Shown piece after piece: positions 8,554 to 17,757 of a stretch of DNA of 64,000 nucleotides. Every line of letters begins with the position of its first letter. The stretch's first letter is position 1. Source of the stretch: Aquimonas sp041395245 (GTDB lineage Bacteria; Pseudomonadota; Gammaproteobacteria; Xanthomonadales; Xanthomonadaceae). The DNA is taken from positions 1 through 64,000 of the forward strand of contig JAWLAY010000014.1 in the NCBI GenBank assembly GCA_041395245.1, in the 5' to 3' direction. Both the position numbers and the translations under genes were made by a program. The notes under the pieces are model-generated. The model ran no database searches, was not told where the DNA came from, and saw nothing but the letters and a program-made list of their open reading frames with translations.

Positions 8554-9237
8554 ATGAATGAGTTCGCACGCGTTGGCCTCGCGTTGACATGTCTGTCGCT
8601 GCTCGCCGCTTGCGCGGCCAGTGGTCCGAAGACACCGCCGGAGGGATTTGCCGCTACCCTGCCGCCCCCCGTTGCGGCCAATCCGCCCACGCCCGGCGCG
8701 ATCTATCGCACCGGCACCGGTGGCTTGTTCCTGTTCCAGGATCAAAAGGCGCGCAATGTCGGCGACATCCTGACCATCAATCTGGCCGAACGCACCCAGG
8801 CGACGACGACGTCGAGTACCAACGCCAGCAAGGAGACCGGTGTCTCGGTGGCATCGCCGACTTTGTTCGGGGCGGAGGTGACGGTCGGCGGACGTACCTT
8901 GGACAGTGAGCTGTCCTCCAGCAGCGAGTTTGCGGGCAAGGGTGATTCGAGCCAGAGCAACCGGCTCGATGGCAGCATCACGGTGACCGTCGCCGAGCGT
9001 CTGCCGAACGGGTATCTGGTGGTGCGCGGACAAAAATGGATCCGCCTCAATCAGGGCAACGAACACATCCAGATTCAGGGCATTGTCCGGCCCGCCGACA
9101 TCAACCCTGACAACACCGTTTCATCGCTGCGCGTGGCCGATGCGCAGATCACCTACAGCGGACGCGGCTCCTTGGCGCAGGCCAATGCGCAGGGCTGGCT
9201 GTCGCGCTTCTTCCAATCCGCGGGCTTCCCGATGTGA
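8554..9237 (+). CDS. flgH: Flagellar L-ring lipoprotein FlgH
   Basis: 227 residues. The signal peptide ends in a lipobox (SLLAAC-A), so Cys is predicted to be acylated and the protein anchored in the outer membrane as the L-ring. Conserved FlgH segments are present: DQKARNVGDILTINLAE, LPNGYLVVRGQKWIRLN, and the C-terminal GWLSRFF. The ATG at 8554 is chosen because the frame stays open far upstream inside flgG without meaning, while a Shine-Dalgarno-like GAGGTG and the lipoprotein signal begin here. Confidence 0.96.
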   Translation: MNEFARVGLALTCLSLLAACAASGPKTPPEGFAATLPPPVAANPPTPGAIYRTGTGGLFLFQDQKARNVGDILTINLAERTQATTTSSTNASKETGVSVASPTLFGAEVTVGGRTLDSELSSSSEFAGKGDSSQSNRLDGSITVTVAERLPNGYLVVRGQKWIRLNQGNEHIQIQGIVRPADINPDNTVSSLRVADAQITYSGRGSLAQANAQGWLSRFFQSAGFPM

Positions 9238-9245
9238 GGTGTGTG

Positions 9246-10346
9246 ATGCGTCGTGTCATCGCTTTACTGATGCTCTGTTTGCTCGTCGCCCCAGCGATGG
9301 CAGAGCGTGTTAAGGACATCGCCCGCGTCAACGGCGTGCGCAGCAATCCGCTGATCGGCTACGGTCTCGTTGTGGGCTTGAACGGCACGGGCGACCAGAC
9401 CAGCCAGGCGCCCTTCACCGTACAAAGTCTGAAGACCATGCTGGCGGAACTGGGCGTGACGATTCCGCCCGGCGTGAATCCGCAGTTGAAGAACGTGGCG
9501 GCGGTGGCGGTGTCAGCGGAGTTGCCGCCGTTCGCCAAGCCGGGGCAACAGATCGACGTCACCGTCTCGTCGATCGGCAACGCCGGTAGCCTGCGCGGCG
9601 GTGCCTTGTTGATGACCGCCTTGAAAGGTGCGGATGGCGAGATCTACGCGATTGCACAGGGCAATCTGGTGGTCGGCGGGTTCGGTGCGTCGGGCGGTGA
9701 CGGCTCACGCATTTCGGTCAATGTGCCCAGTGCAGGGCGCATTCCCAACGGGGCCAACGTGGAACGCAGCGTGCCCGATGGCATGGTGCAGAACGGCGAG
9801 GAATTGATGCTGGATCTCAACACGGCGGACTTCACCACGGTGCAGCGACTGTTGGAGGTCATCAACGGGCGATTCGGGCCAGAGACCGCCCGCGCCGTGG
9901 ACGGTGGCAGCGTCGCCGTGCGTGCACCCTTTGATGTCTCGGCGCGGGTGGGCTTTATGGCGCAGATCGAGAACCTGGAATTGTCGCCGGGCGATGCGCC
10001 AGCCAAGGTGATCGTCAATGCACGAACCGGCACCATCGTGATCGGTGCCAACGTCCGCGTGATGCCTGCCGCGGTGGCACATGGCTCGCTGACCGTGACG
10101 ATCAGCGAAGGCACCGAGGTCAGTCAGCCCAATGCCTTGGCTGGCGGAGCGACGGTCGCCGCGCCTAGCACCGATATTGCAGTGGAGCAGACCGGAAGCC
10201 GCATGTTCGTGCTGCAGGGCGGTGCCTCGCTGGAGGACATCGTCGCGGCGGTCAATCAGGTCGGCGCGGCGCCGGGCGATCTGATCGCCATTCTGGAAGC
10301 CTTGAAACAAGCGGGTGCCTTGCGCGCCGAACTCGAGATCATCTGA
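9246..10346 (+). CDS. flgI: Flagellar P-ring protein FlgI
   Basis: 366 residues with a cleavable signal peptide (MRRVIALLMLCLLVAPAMA). The mature start AERVKDIARVNGVRSNPLIGYGLV is the very conserved FlgI opening; GATVAAPSTDIAVEQT and the C-terminal APGDLIAILEALKQAGALRAEL also match. It forms the periplasmic P-ring with FlgA as chaperone. The ATG at 9246 has GAGGTG at a good distance; an in-frame GTG 12 bp upstream overlaps flgH. Confidence 0.96.
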   Translation: MRRVIALLMLCLLVAPAMAERVKDIARVNGVRSNPLIGYGLVVGLNGTGDQTSQAPFTVQSLKTMLAELGVTIPPGVNPQLKNVAAVAVSAELPPFAKPGQQIDVTVSSIGNAGSLRGGALLMTALKGADGEIYAIAQGNLVVGGFGASGGDGSRISVNVPSAGRIPNGANVERSVPDGMVQNGEELMLDLNTADFTTVQRLLEVINGRFGPETARAVDGGSVAVRAPFDVSARVGFMAQIENLELSPGDAPAKVIVNARTGTIVIGANVRVMPAAVAHGSLTVTISEGTEVSQPNALAGGATVAAPSTDIAVEQTGSRMFVLQGGASLEDIVAAVNQVGAAPGDLIAILEALKQAGALRAELEII

Positions 10347-10350
10347 TGCC

Positions 10351-11478
10351 ATGAACCTGCCCATCTCCGACCTGAGTGACTTTGGCCAGTACGCGCAACT
10401 GCGTGCGGGCGCGCGCTCGGGCGATGCGCAGACCACGTCGGAGGTGGCAAAGCAGTTCGAGACGCTGTTCGCCGAGCAGATGCTGAAGAGCATGCGCGAG
10501 GCCAGTGGTGATGGCGACGCGCTGTTTCCCGGCAATGCCAAGCATTTTCGCGAGATGTATGACCACGAAATCGTCAAGAGCCTGACGTCGCGTGGTGGAC
10601 TGGGCTTGGCCGCGCAAATTGAACGCAGTCTGCTGGCCCAGCAAGGCTTGCCGCTGGATAGTGCGTCTGCGGCGTCACCCAAGGCGTTTTCGCTGGACGG
10701 TTATGAGCGGCGCATGGCGCCGTTGATGAGCGCGCTGAACCGGGCCTCGACCTCCGTCGCCGCAGCGCGTGCGAACCCGTCAGACGAGCAGGTGACCGAC
10801 GCGGATATCGCGACGCTGCCCGTCGCGCGCAGTGCGCCCTCCCCGTCGACTCCCACGTCGCGACGACTGACCAGCCCCGAGGCGTTTGTGAAGGCGGTCT
10901 GGCCGTATGCCGAGAAGGCCGCGCAAGCGATAGGCGTTGATCCGCGCATGCTGGTCGCGCAGGCCGCGCTGGAGACCGGTTGGGGCAAACATGTACCCCA
11001 AGGCAGCGACGGCGGCAGCGGCAACAATCTGTTCGGCATCAAGGCCGGGGCTAGCTGGCAGGGCGATAGCGCGACGCATCAGACCCAGGAGTTCGTCGAT
11101 GGACGGATGCGGACCGAGTCGGCCCGCTTCCGGACCTACGACTCGCTGGCGGACAGCTTTGCCGACTATGTGTCTTTCCTGCAGAGCAATCCGCGCTATC
11201 AGTCCGCCCTCAAGGTCGCCAGCAACGGCGCGGCCTTCGCGCAGGCGCTGCAACGCGGCGGCTATGCCACCGACCCGGCCTATGCCAAGAAGCTGACCGC
11301 CATTGCCGAGGGACCACGCCTGAATCAGGCCATCGCGAATTTGCGGGCAGAAGCGCCGACACTGGGCGAGGCGGGGTTGCCGACACGTTCGCCACAACCT
11401 GAATCCAGTGGCATCGGTGCCCTGGACGTGGCGGCGCTCAAGTTTGCCGACGCCTGGCCGCTATGGGCTGCGAGGTGA
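10351..11478 (+). CDS. flgJ: Peptidoglycan hydrolase FlgJ (rod cap + glucosaminidase)
   Basis: 375 residues. The N-terminal rod-binding domain (about 1-105) includes SEVAKQFETLFAEQMLKSM and HEIVKSLTSRGGLG; a low-complexity linker follows; the C-terminal glucosaminidase domain (about 168-325) carries the catalytic-Glu region MLVAQAALETGWGKH and NNLFGIKAG. This is the two-domain gamma/beta-proteobacterial form that caps the rod and opens the peptidoglycan layer. Its last 40 bp contain a probable sigma-28 promoter for flgK. The stop is 3 bp before flgK. Confidence 0.95.
   Translation: MNLPISDLSDFGQYAQLRAGARSGDAQTTSEVAKQFETLFAEQMLKSMREASGDGDALFPGNAKHFREMYDHEIVKSLTSRGGLGLAAQIERSLLAQQGLPLDSASAASPKAFSLDGYERRMAPLMSALNRASTSVAAARANPSDEQVTDADIATLPVARSAPSPSTPTSRRLTSPEAFVKAVWPYAEKAAQAIGVDPRMLVAQAALETGWGKHVPQGSDGGSGNNLFGIKAGASWQGDSATHQTQEFVDGRMRTESARFRTYDSLADSFADYVSFLQSNPRYQSALKVASNGAAFAQALQRGGYATDPAYAKKLTAIAEGPRLNQAIANLRAEAPTLGEAGLPTRSPQPESSGIGALDVAALKFADAWPLWAAR
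11438..11464 (+). promoter_or_regulatory. Probable sigma-28 promoter for flgKL, inside flgJ
   Basis: TCAAGTTT, then GCCGCTAT with exactly 15 nt between TCAA and GCCG. There are three differences from TAAA-N15-GCCGATAA. It lies in the last codons of flgJ, 17 bp before the flgK ATG, so the leader would be short (about 10 nt) and would just contain the GAGGTG ribosome site. The late genes flgKL commonly have an extra FliA promoter. Confidence 0.55.
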
Positions 11479-11481
11479 CGT

Positions 11482-13371
11482 ATGTCTGATCTGCTTTCCA
11501 CCGGAGCATCCGCGCTGCTGACCTTTCAGCGCGCCATGACCACGACCAGCCACAACGTGGCCAATGCCAACACGCCGGGCTATTCGCGCCAGCGCGTTGA
11601 GCTCAACAGTCGCGGTGCCAATTACGCCGGCTACGGTTTCATCGGTGCGGGCGTCGAAGTGACCACGATCCGCCGAATGGTCAATGGATTCCTGACCGGT
11701 CGATTGGACCAGAGCGCCGCCGAGATGGGACGCCTGACCGCGCTGTCCGGGCTGTCATCGCGCGTCAACCGCATGATGACCGAGGCATCGACCTCGATTT
11801 CCGGCCCGCTGTCGGGCTACTTCGATAGTGTGGAAGGTGTGTCGGCCGATCCAAGGTCGTCCGCCGCGCGCGAAGGCATGCTGCAGAGCGCGCAAAGCCT
11901 GGCGGCGCGGTTTCAGACCCAGCAGCGACAGTTGAACGAGCTGGAAACCGAAACCAATCAACAGATCAGCGCCGAAGTGGGCGAGATCAACCAGCTCACC
12001 ACGCAGATTGCCCGGCTCAATGACGAGATCGTGCGACTTCAGGCTAGCGGTCAGCCGCCCAATGACCTGATGGATCAACGCGATCAGGCGATTCGATCCT
12101 TGTCGGAAAAGATCGGCGTGACGACCACCGATCAAGGTGACGGTGCACTCAACGTGTTCACAACGGGCGGCTTGAATCTGGTGCTCGGCAAGACCACCCA
12201 GACCATCACCGCTGGCAGCGATCCTCTGCGACCGGAACGCCTGCAACTCAGCCTGAGCAGCCCATCCGGCCCCATCAGTCTGGGCGAGTCGGCCGTCAGC
12301 GGCACCTTGGCAGGCTTGTTCGCGGTACGCCGTGAGGTGATCGATCCGGCAGCCATCCAACTGGGACGCACCGCCGTCGGCGTCGTCGAGTCCTATAACG
12401 CGCAGAACCGTGAAGGCGTGGACCTTTACGGCAATCTTGGCGGCGACATTTTTGCGACCATCGATCCTGCGGTCCGCGCCAACAGCAGCAATACCGGAAC
12501 GGCGAGTTTGACGGCGTCGATCAATGATCTCGGCAGCCTCACCGGAAGCGACATCCTGATGAGTTTTGATGGCGCGAACTGGAGCGCCCGCAGCGCGGCG
12601 ACGGGCGAAGCGATGACGCTCACCGGCACCGGCACGCCAGCCGACCCGTTCATTGTCGAGGGCGTGGCGATCGAACTCGGCGGGGGCGCGGCGGCGGCAG
12701 GGGACAACTTCCTGATTCGCCCCACGGCCGATGCCGCGCGACAGATGTCGGTGGTGATGACCGATCCCAATCGGATCGCGGCAGCGCTGCCGGTGCGGAT
12801 CGAGGCCGATCTGGGCAACACCGGCAATGGCACGCTGGGACCGATCCAGATCACCAATGCCGCCGATCCCAATTTGCAGGCGACCGTGAGCATCGAGTTC
12901 ACCGCGCCGGGCCAGTACACGGTCAATGGCGGCGGTCCCTTTGCCTACACCTCGGGACAGACGATTGCCGTCAATGGCTGGCAGTTCACCCTGAGCGGCG
13001 ACCCGGCCGTCGGTGACGAATTCGTGATCAGTGCCATGCCGGCTAACTCGTCGGACAACGGCAATGCCCGCGAATTGGCTGCGCTGGACGGTGCCAACCT
13101 GTTCAACAATGGTACGCAGTCGTTGATGGGCTCGGTCAGCCAGATGACGTCCTCCATCGGTAGCACCGCCCGTCAGGCCTCCATGGCGCTGGACGCGCAG
13201 GGCGCGCTGGATGAGCAACTGCAGTTGGAGCGCGAATCGGTGTCCGGGGTCAATCTGGACGAAGAGGCGGCCAATCTTCTGAAGTACCAACAGGCCTATC
13301 AGGCGGCAGCACAGATCATCGCGATTGCCAGTGAGAACTTCCAGGCGCTGCTGGCGGCGGCAAGGAGCTGA
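11482..13371 (+). CDS. flgK: Hook-filament junction protein FlgK (HAP1)
   Basis: 629 residues, at the larger end for FlgK. The N-terminus has TTSHNVANANTPGYSRQRVEL, and the C-terminus ends with NLDEEAANLLKYQQAYQAAAQI, both hallmarks. The central region (about 330-540) is a variable, Gly/Thr-rich outer domain with repeated beta-strand patterns. It is exported by the flagellar type III system with FlgN as chaperone and forms the first junction ring. The flgL ATG is 2 bp after its stop. Confidence 0.96.
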   Translation: MSDLLSTGASALLTFQRAMTTTSHNVANANTPGYSRQRVELNSRGANYAGYGFIGAGVEVTTIRRMVNGFLTGRLDQSAAEMGRLTALSGLSSRVNRMMTEASTSISGPLSGYFDSVEGVSADPRSSAAREGMLQSAQSLAARFQTQQRQLNELETETNQQISAEVGEINQLTTQIARLNDEIVRLQASGQPPNDLMDQRDQAIRSLSEKIGVTTTDQGDGALNVFTTGGLNLVLGKTTQTITAGSDPLRPERLQLSLSSPSGPISLGESAVSGTLAGLFAVRREVIDPAAIQLGRTAVGVVESYNAQNREGVDLYGNLGGDIFATIDPAVRANSSNTGTASLTASINDLGSLTGSDILMSFDGANWSARSAATGEAMTLTGTGTPADPFIVEGVAIELGGGAAAAGDNFLIRPTADAARQMSVVMTDPNRIAAALPVRIEADLGNTGNGTLGPIQITNAADPNLQATVSIEFTAPGQYTVNGGGPFAYTSGQTIAVNGWQFTLSGDPAVGDEFVISAMPANSSDNGNARELAALDGANLFNNGTQSLMGSVSQMTSSIGSTARQASMALDAQGALDEQLQLERESVSGVNLDEEAANLLKYQQAYQAAAQIIAIASENFQALLAAARS

Positions 13372-13373
13372 TC

Positions 13374-14570
13374 ATGCGTATTTCGAGCAATGGCAGCTTT
13401 ACCCAGAGTTTGAACGCCATGCTGGCGCGTCAGGCCGAGTTGCTGCGCACCCAGATGCAGATGACGACCGGCCGCAGTTTCACGACTGCCGAAGAAAATC
13501 CGGTGGCCGCGGGGCTGTCGATCATGCTGGATCGCGCCGATGCCGAACTGTCGCGTTTCGACAGCAATGCGACCCAACTGGATCATCGCTATGGCATGGC
13601 CGAAGGCGCGCTGGATTCGTTTTCGGATCGTCTGGTGCGTGTGCGCGAACTGGCTTTGCAGGGTGCCAACGCGACCCAGAACAACGAATCCCGGGGCGCG
13701 ATCATTGCCGAACTCCGGCAGGAATACGACGCCTTGATCGCCTTGGCCAACACGGGCGACGGGCAAGGGAACTATCTGTTTGCGGGCAGCCGAAGTGGAA
13801 CCGCGCCCTTTGCGGCCGACAGCGCGGGGGTGGTGTATTCCGGTGACCAGATGCGACGCACGGTCGACATCTCGCCCTCGCAGGCTCTGGCGGATGTCGA
13901 TCCAGGCAGCGAGATTTTCATGCGCATCCGCAGTGGCAATGGCAGTTTTGCCGCGCGTGCCAATCCGGCTAACTCCGGCACGGCCTTGCTGACCGCGACG
14001 AGTCTGTCAGGCTCGCCTGCCTACGCCGGGCAAGCACTCACACTGACCTTCGATGGTGCGGGGGGCTACGAAGTAACCGATTCCACCGCGACGGTGGTGG
14101 CGACGGGCAGTTATGGCGATCCCTCGACGGTCAGCTTCCTCGGCGTGCAGGTCAGCCTGCGCGGCAGCCCCTCGAATGGCGATAACTTCAGCATTACACC
14201 CGCGCCGAACCAGGATGTGTTCGCCACCGTGCAAAGCGTGATTACCGCGCTGGAGGCGCCTGTGCTGACGCAAACACAGCGTGTGGCGCAACAGAATCTG
14301 GTGTACGCCGCGCTGGAAGATCTGGGGCAGGCGGACGGGGCGATCATCGACGCACGCAGTTCCATCGGTGCGCGCATGAACACACTCGCGCAGACGGCAG
14401 ACGAGCGCTCGGCCCAATCGCTGCAGTTGAAGACCACGCTCTCGGAATTGCGTGATCTGGACTATGCCGAAGCCGCCAGCCGACTCACCCAGCAACTGAC
14501 CACGCTGCAAGCGGCGCAGCAGACCTTTGTCACCGTGCAAGGCTCGAACCTGTTCTCGTTCCTGAGATAA
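13374..14570 (+). CDS. flgL: Hook-filament junction protein FlgL (HAP3)
   Basis: 398 residues, flagellin-like. The N-terminal coiled coil has the FlgL pattern MTTGRSFTTAEENPVAAGLS, and the C-terminal coiled coil includes LRDLDYAEAASRLTQQLTTLQAAQQTF. The middle (about 140-290) is the variable exposed domain. FlgL connects FlgK to the flagellin filament. It is the last canonical flagellar gene of the operon; flagellin and fliD are outside the window. Confidence 0.96.
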   Translation: MRISSNGSFTQSLNAMLARQAELLRTQMQMTTGRSFTTAEENPVAAGLSIMLDRADAELSRFDSNATQLDHRYGMAEGALDSFSDRLVRVRELALQGANATQNNESRGAIIAELRQEYDALIALANTGDGQGNYLFAGSRSGTAPFAADSAGVVYSGDQMRRTVDISPSQALADVDPGSEIFMRIRSGNGSFAARANPANSGTALLTATSLSGSPAYAGQALTLTFDGAGGYEVTDSTATVVATGSYGDPSTVSFLGVQVSLRGSPSNGDNFSITPAPNQDVFATVQSVITALEAPVLTQTQRVAQQNLVYAALEDLGQADGAIIDARSSIGARMNTLAQTADERSAQSLQLKTTLSELRDLDYAEAASRLTQQLTTLQAAQQTFVTVQGSNLFSFLR

Positions 14571-14599
14571 TGTCGCGCATCGCACCGTGAGGTTTGACC

Positions 14600-14878
14600 A
14601 TGCAACATCGTCTGGAACTCGCCAACGTCAAGTGTGGTGGTTGTGGTAACAGCATTCGCCGTGCCTTGGCCGAGATCGACGGCGTCAGCGCTGTTGAACT
14701 GGATGTCGCGTCGGGTGGATTGAGCTTCGAATCCGATGAGGCCACGCGCATGGCGGTTGCCGCGCGTCTGTTGGCACTCGGCTATCCGGAACAGGGCAGT
14801 GTTGAGGGCATTGCCGCGCTGGCGGCCGGCGCCAAGTCGTTCGTCAGCTGCGCGATCGGTCGCATCAGCGGCGAGTGA
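14600..14878 (+). CDS. Small heavy-metal-associated (HMA-fold) protein
   Basis: 92 residues. Beta-alpha-beta-beta-alpha-beta pattern of the HMA fold with a metal-binding-type CxxC: NVKCGGCGNSIRRAL, Cys12 and Cys15 from the ATG. The family includes copper chaperones and MerP, but the cysteine spacing alone does not tell the metal. A non-conserved C-terminal tail (about 66-92) has a third Cys in SCAIGR. It lies 29 bp after flgL on the same strand and 11 bp from the convergent EAL gene, with no other metal gene nearby, so co-transcription with the flagellar operon is possible. Start: ATG with GAGG upstream; a TTG two codons earlier is an alternative. Confidence 0.75.
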   Translation: MQHRLELANVKCGGCGNSIRRALAEIDGVSAVELDVASGGLSFESDEATRMAVAARLLALGYPEQGSVEGIAALAAGAKSFVSCAIGRISGE

Positions 14879-14889
14879 GTTCGATCGGC

Positions 14890-17757
14890 TCAGACGGCCG
14901 CCGCGCGCGACTCCGCGCTGCGGAAGGCTTCCATCACCTGCTCGCGCAAGTCTTCGTCGTCCCAAGGCTTGGTCAGGAATTTGTAGATCGAGCCACGGTT
15001 GATCGCATTGGTCAAGGTCGCCAGATCGGTGTAGCCAGACAGGATCAGGCGCATCGTATCCGGGTACATGTCCTTGACTTTGCTGAGGAACTCGGTGCCG
15101 CTGCTGCCCGGCATGCGCTGGTCTGAAACGATCACCTGAATGCGGTTTCTGGCCAGGATATCGAAGCCCTGTTCGGCGTTCAGCGCCGTATGGATGGTGT
15201 AACCGTCGCGCCGCAGCACACGCACCAGCGCACGCAGGACGTTTTCCTCGTCGTCGACCAGCAACAGTTCGCGCTTCGGGCGTGCTTGTGTGAGAACACG
15301 CGCCTCGACGTAACGCTTGCGTAGCATTTCGGTTGCTTGCTCCACCGGGACCGGCGCGCTGAACAGATAGCCCTGGAATTCGTCGCAGTGATTGCGCATC
15401 AGGTAGCCGAGTTGCGCCTCGGTCTCCACGCCTTCGGCGATGACCTTCATGTGCAACTCGTGGCCCATCGCGGTGATTGCGCGAGAAATGGCGGCCTCGC
15501 CGCTGCCGCTTGCTACATCCTGCACGAAGCTCTGATCGATCTTCAGTCGATCGATCGGGAAACGCTTGAGCTGACTCAGGCACGAATAGCCGACGCCGAA
15601 GTCGTCCAGCGCGATTTGCACACCCAGCGACTTGAGCGCGGTCAGGATCTCCACGGCGCGTGCCACGTTCTCCATGATCGCCGACTCGGTGATCTCGATC
15701 TCCAGCATCGCCGCCGGTATGCCGTGCGTTTCAATGGCGTCGCAGACTTCGTCGAGAAATGAGGCGCGATGCAATTGCAAAGCAGACACGTTGACTGCCA
15801 TGCGCAGGTCCGTGAATCCCTGTTCAAGCCAGCGCCTGGCTTGTTGACAGGACTCGCGTAGTACCCAACGACCAAGGTCGACGATGCTGCCCAACTCTTC
15901 GGCAACATGGATAAATCGACCGGGCGGAATCAGCCCTCGATCTGCCGTGTGCCATCGAACGAGCGCCTCCATACCGACGATGCGGCCATCATGCCCGCTG
16001 ACCTGCGGCTGGTAATGCAGCACGAATTCGTTGTCGCGGATGGCGCTTTTCAGACGGCCACCGAGTTCGAGACGTTCGCGCAGTTCCTCGGCCTGCGACT
16101 GGGTGGAGACAACGATCGAGTTGCGGCCATTGCGCTTTGCCCGATACATCGCGGACTCCGCACACCGGAACAGTTCGGTGGCGTTGTCGGCGTTGAGTGG
16201 GGCGCTGGCAACACCAATCGACCCGGAAAGGAACAACTGCGAGCCGGCAATCGGCACGGGCACTTCAAGCGTTTCGCGAATCTGTTCGGCGATGTCGGCG
16301 ATCTGCATCGCACCCGGCGTGAAACGCATTCCAAGCACGAACTCGTCGCTGGTCATACGCCAGAGACGGCCCGATGTTCCAGTCACATAGCGCACTCTTG
16401 ACGCCAGCAATCGCAGTACTTCATCGCCAGCACGATAGCCAACGCTTTCATTGATGGACTGAAAGCGGTCGATGTCGATGCACCAGACGGCGACGTGCTC
16501 ACCCAGCTGGCGAGCCTCGTCCAGCATCGGAGCAAGCGCGTCTTCCGGTTCCACGAAACGAGCGAGACCGGTCACGGGATCATGACGCGCCAGAAATGCG
16601 ACCTCTGCTTCGTGGCGGCGCCTGTCAGTCAGATCGGTAGACACACCGATGTAGTGCGTGACCACACCGGCCACATCGCGAACCGGTGCCAGCGACAGCT
16701 GATTCCAGAACAGCGAGCCATCCTTGCGGTAGTTGCGCACGACGACTTCGCACTCACTGTGCGTCGCCAGGGTGCGGCGGATCGTGTCGAGTGCTTCCTG
16801 TTCGTGGTCGTCACCCTGCAAAAAGGTCAGATCCCGTCCGAGGATTTCCTCTTCCTCGTAGCCACTCATGCGCACAAACGCCGGATTGACATAGATCGCT
16901 GGCAAGGTTGGGCTTTGTGCGTCCGCGATCAGCATGCCGCTCTTGCTGGATTCAAACGCGCGAGCGAACAGGCGCGCTTCGTCCTCTGCAGCGACCTTGG
17001 CACTGATGTCATTGATCAGAACCAGGCGTGCTGGGCGCCCTTCGAACACGATCGCGTCAGCCTTTGTTTCAACGATGATGACCCGGCCGTCCTTGCATTG
17101 ATGGCGGGCCCGCCCCTGAATCGGTTGATCCGGCGACTTGGACCGCAGGTATTCAAGGAATCGCGGAATATCCTCTTTTGGCCTGACATCCACCGCACTC
17201 ATCTGCAGGAACTCCTGCCGCGAATAGCCGTAGTGCGTTAGCGCGGCATCGTTGACGGCAAGAAAGCGCAAGGTCTCGACGTCCGATACCCACATCGGCA
17301 TGGGACTGCGCTCGAACAACAATCGATATCGTGATTCGCTGGCCTCGATCTGCTGCAGTCCTTCTGCGCGATCAATGGCGTAACGCACGCTGCGTCCCAA
17401 GCGCTCGGCGTCGAGTCCATGCTTGACCAGGTAGTCGGCGGCACCGGCTTGCATCGCCAGCTGATCCACTTCGCGGCTACCCTGGCCGGTGAGAACGATG
17501 ATGGGAGTGCCGTGCCCGCGAAGGCGTGCTTCCTCGATCCAGGCAATTCCGGTATCCGCATCGATCCGGTAGTCGACCAGTACGATGTCGAACCGCTCGC
17601 TGTCGAGGAACGACAGGCCGCCCTCGAAGGTGTTGGCCCACATCAGCTCTGAATCGAACTCTTCGACCTCGCGAAACAGAGCGCTGGTCAGGACGACATC
17701 GTCTTCGTCATCCTCGACGAGTAAAACCCGCAGGCTGTCTTTGAACGCAGGCGTCAT
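14890..17757 (-). CDS. REC-PAS-PAS-GGDEF(degenerate)-EAL-REC c-di-GMP phosphodiesterase
   Basis: 955 residues. REC1 is at about 9-128 (EDD pocket, Asp62, Lys112). PAS1 is at about 138-256. PAS2 at about 262-380 is LOV-like, with GRDLTFLQG, but Leu310 replaces the flavin-binding Cys of GxNCRFLQG. The GGDEF domain (about 385-550) has TSDEF at 469-473 in place of GGDEF and no RxxD inhibitory site. The EAL domain (about 566-815) has EAL 597-599, EITES, DDFGVGYS (Asp718, Asp719), KIDQSF and AEGVET intact. REC2 is RpfG-like (about 829-945) with Asp879 and Lys930. It is predicted to hydrolyse c-di-GMP under control of two receivers. The ATG chosen overlaps the stop of the upstream receiver gene (ATGA); an ATG 27 bp earlier is possible. 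It is the third gene of the operon. Confidence 0.9.
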   Translation of the reverse strand: MTPAFKDSLRVLLVEDDEDDVVLTSALFREVEEFDSELMWANTFEGGLSFLDSERFDIVLVDYRIDADTGIAWIEEARLRGHGTPIIVLTGQGSREVDQLAMQAGAADYLVKHGLDAERLGRSVRYAIDRAEGLQQIEASESRYRLLFERSPMPMWVSDVETLRFLAVNDAALTHYGYSRQEFLQMSAVDVRPKEDIPRFLEYLRSKSPDQPIQGRARHQCKDGRVIIVETKADAIVFEGRPARLVLINDISAKVAAEDEARLFARAFESSKSGMLIADAQSPTLPAIYVNPAFVRMSGYEEEEILGRDLTFLQGDDHEQEALDTIRRTLATHSECEVVVRNYRKDGSLFWNQLSLAPVRDVAGVVTHYIGVSTDLTDRRRHEAEVAFLARHDPVTGLARFVEPEDALAPMLDEARQLGEHVAVWCIDIDRFQSINESVGYRAGDEVLRLLASRVRYVTGTSGRLWRMTSDEFVLGMRFTPGAMQIADIAEQIRETLEVPVPIAGSQLFLSGSIGVASAPLNADNATELFRCAESAMYRAKRNGRNSIVVSTQSQAEELRERLELGGRLKSAIRDNEFVLHYQPQVSGHDGRIVGMEALVRWHTADRGLIPPGRFIHVAEELGSIVDLGRWVLRESCQQARRWLEQGFTDLRMAVNVSALQLHRASFLDEVCDAIETHGIPAAMLEIEITESAIMENVARAVEILTALKSLGVQIALDDFGVGYSCLSQLKRFPIDRLKIDQSFVQDVASGSGEAAISRAITAMGHELHMKVIAEGVETEAQLGYLMRNHCDEFQGYLFSAPVPVEQATEMLRKRYVEARVLTQARPKRELLLVDDEENVLRALVRVLRRDGYTIHTALNAEQGFDILARNRIQVIVSDQRMPGSSGTEFLSKVKDMYPDTMRLILSGYTDLATLTNAINRGSIYKFLTKPWDDEDLREQVMEAFRSAESRAAAV

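Noticed and set aside
11755..13290. Long minus-strand frame opposite flgK
   Set aside because: Antisense shadow; no domain and no ribosome site, FlgK is unambiguous.
16780..16870. Functional blue-light LOV photoreceptor
   Set aside because: The flavin-binding cysteine is replaced by leucine, so standard photochemistry is not expected.
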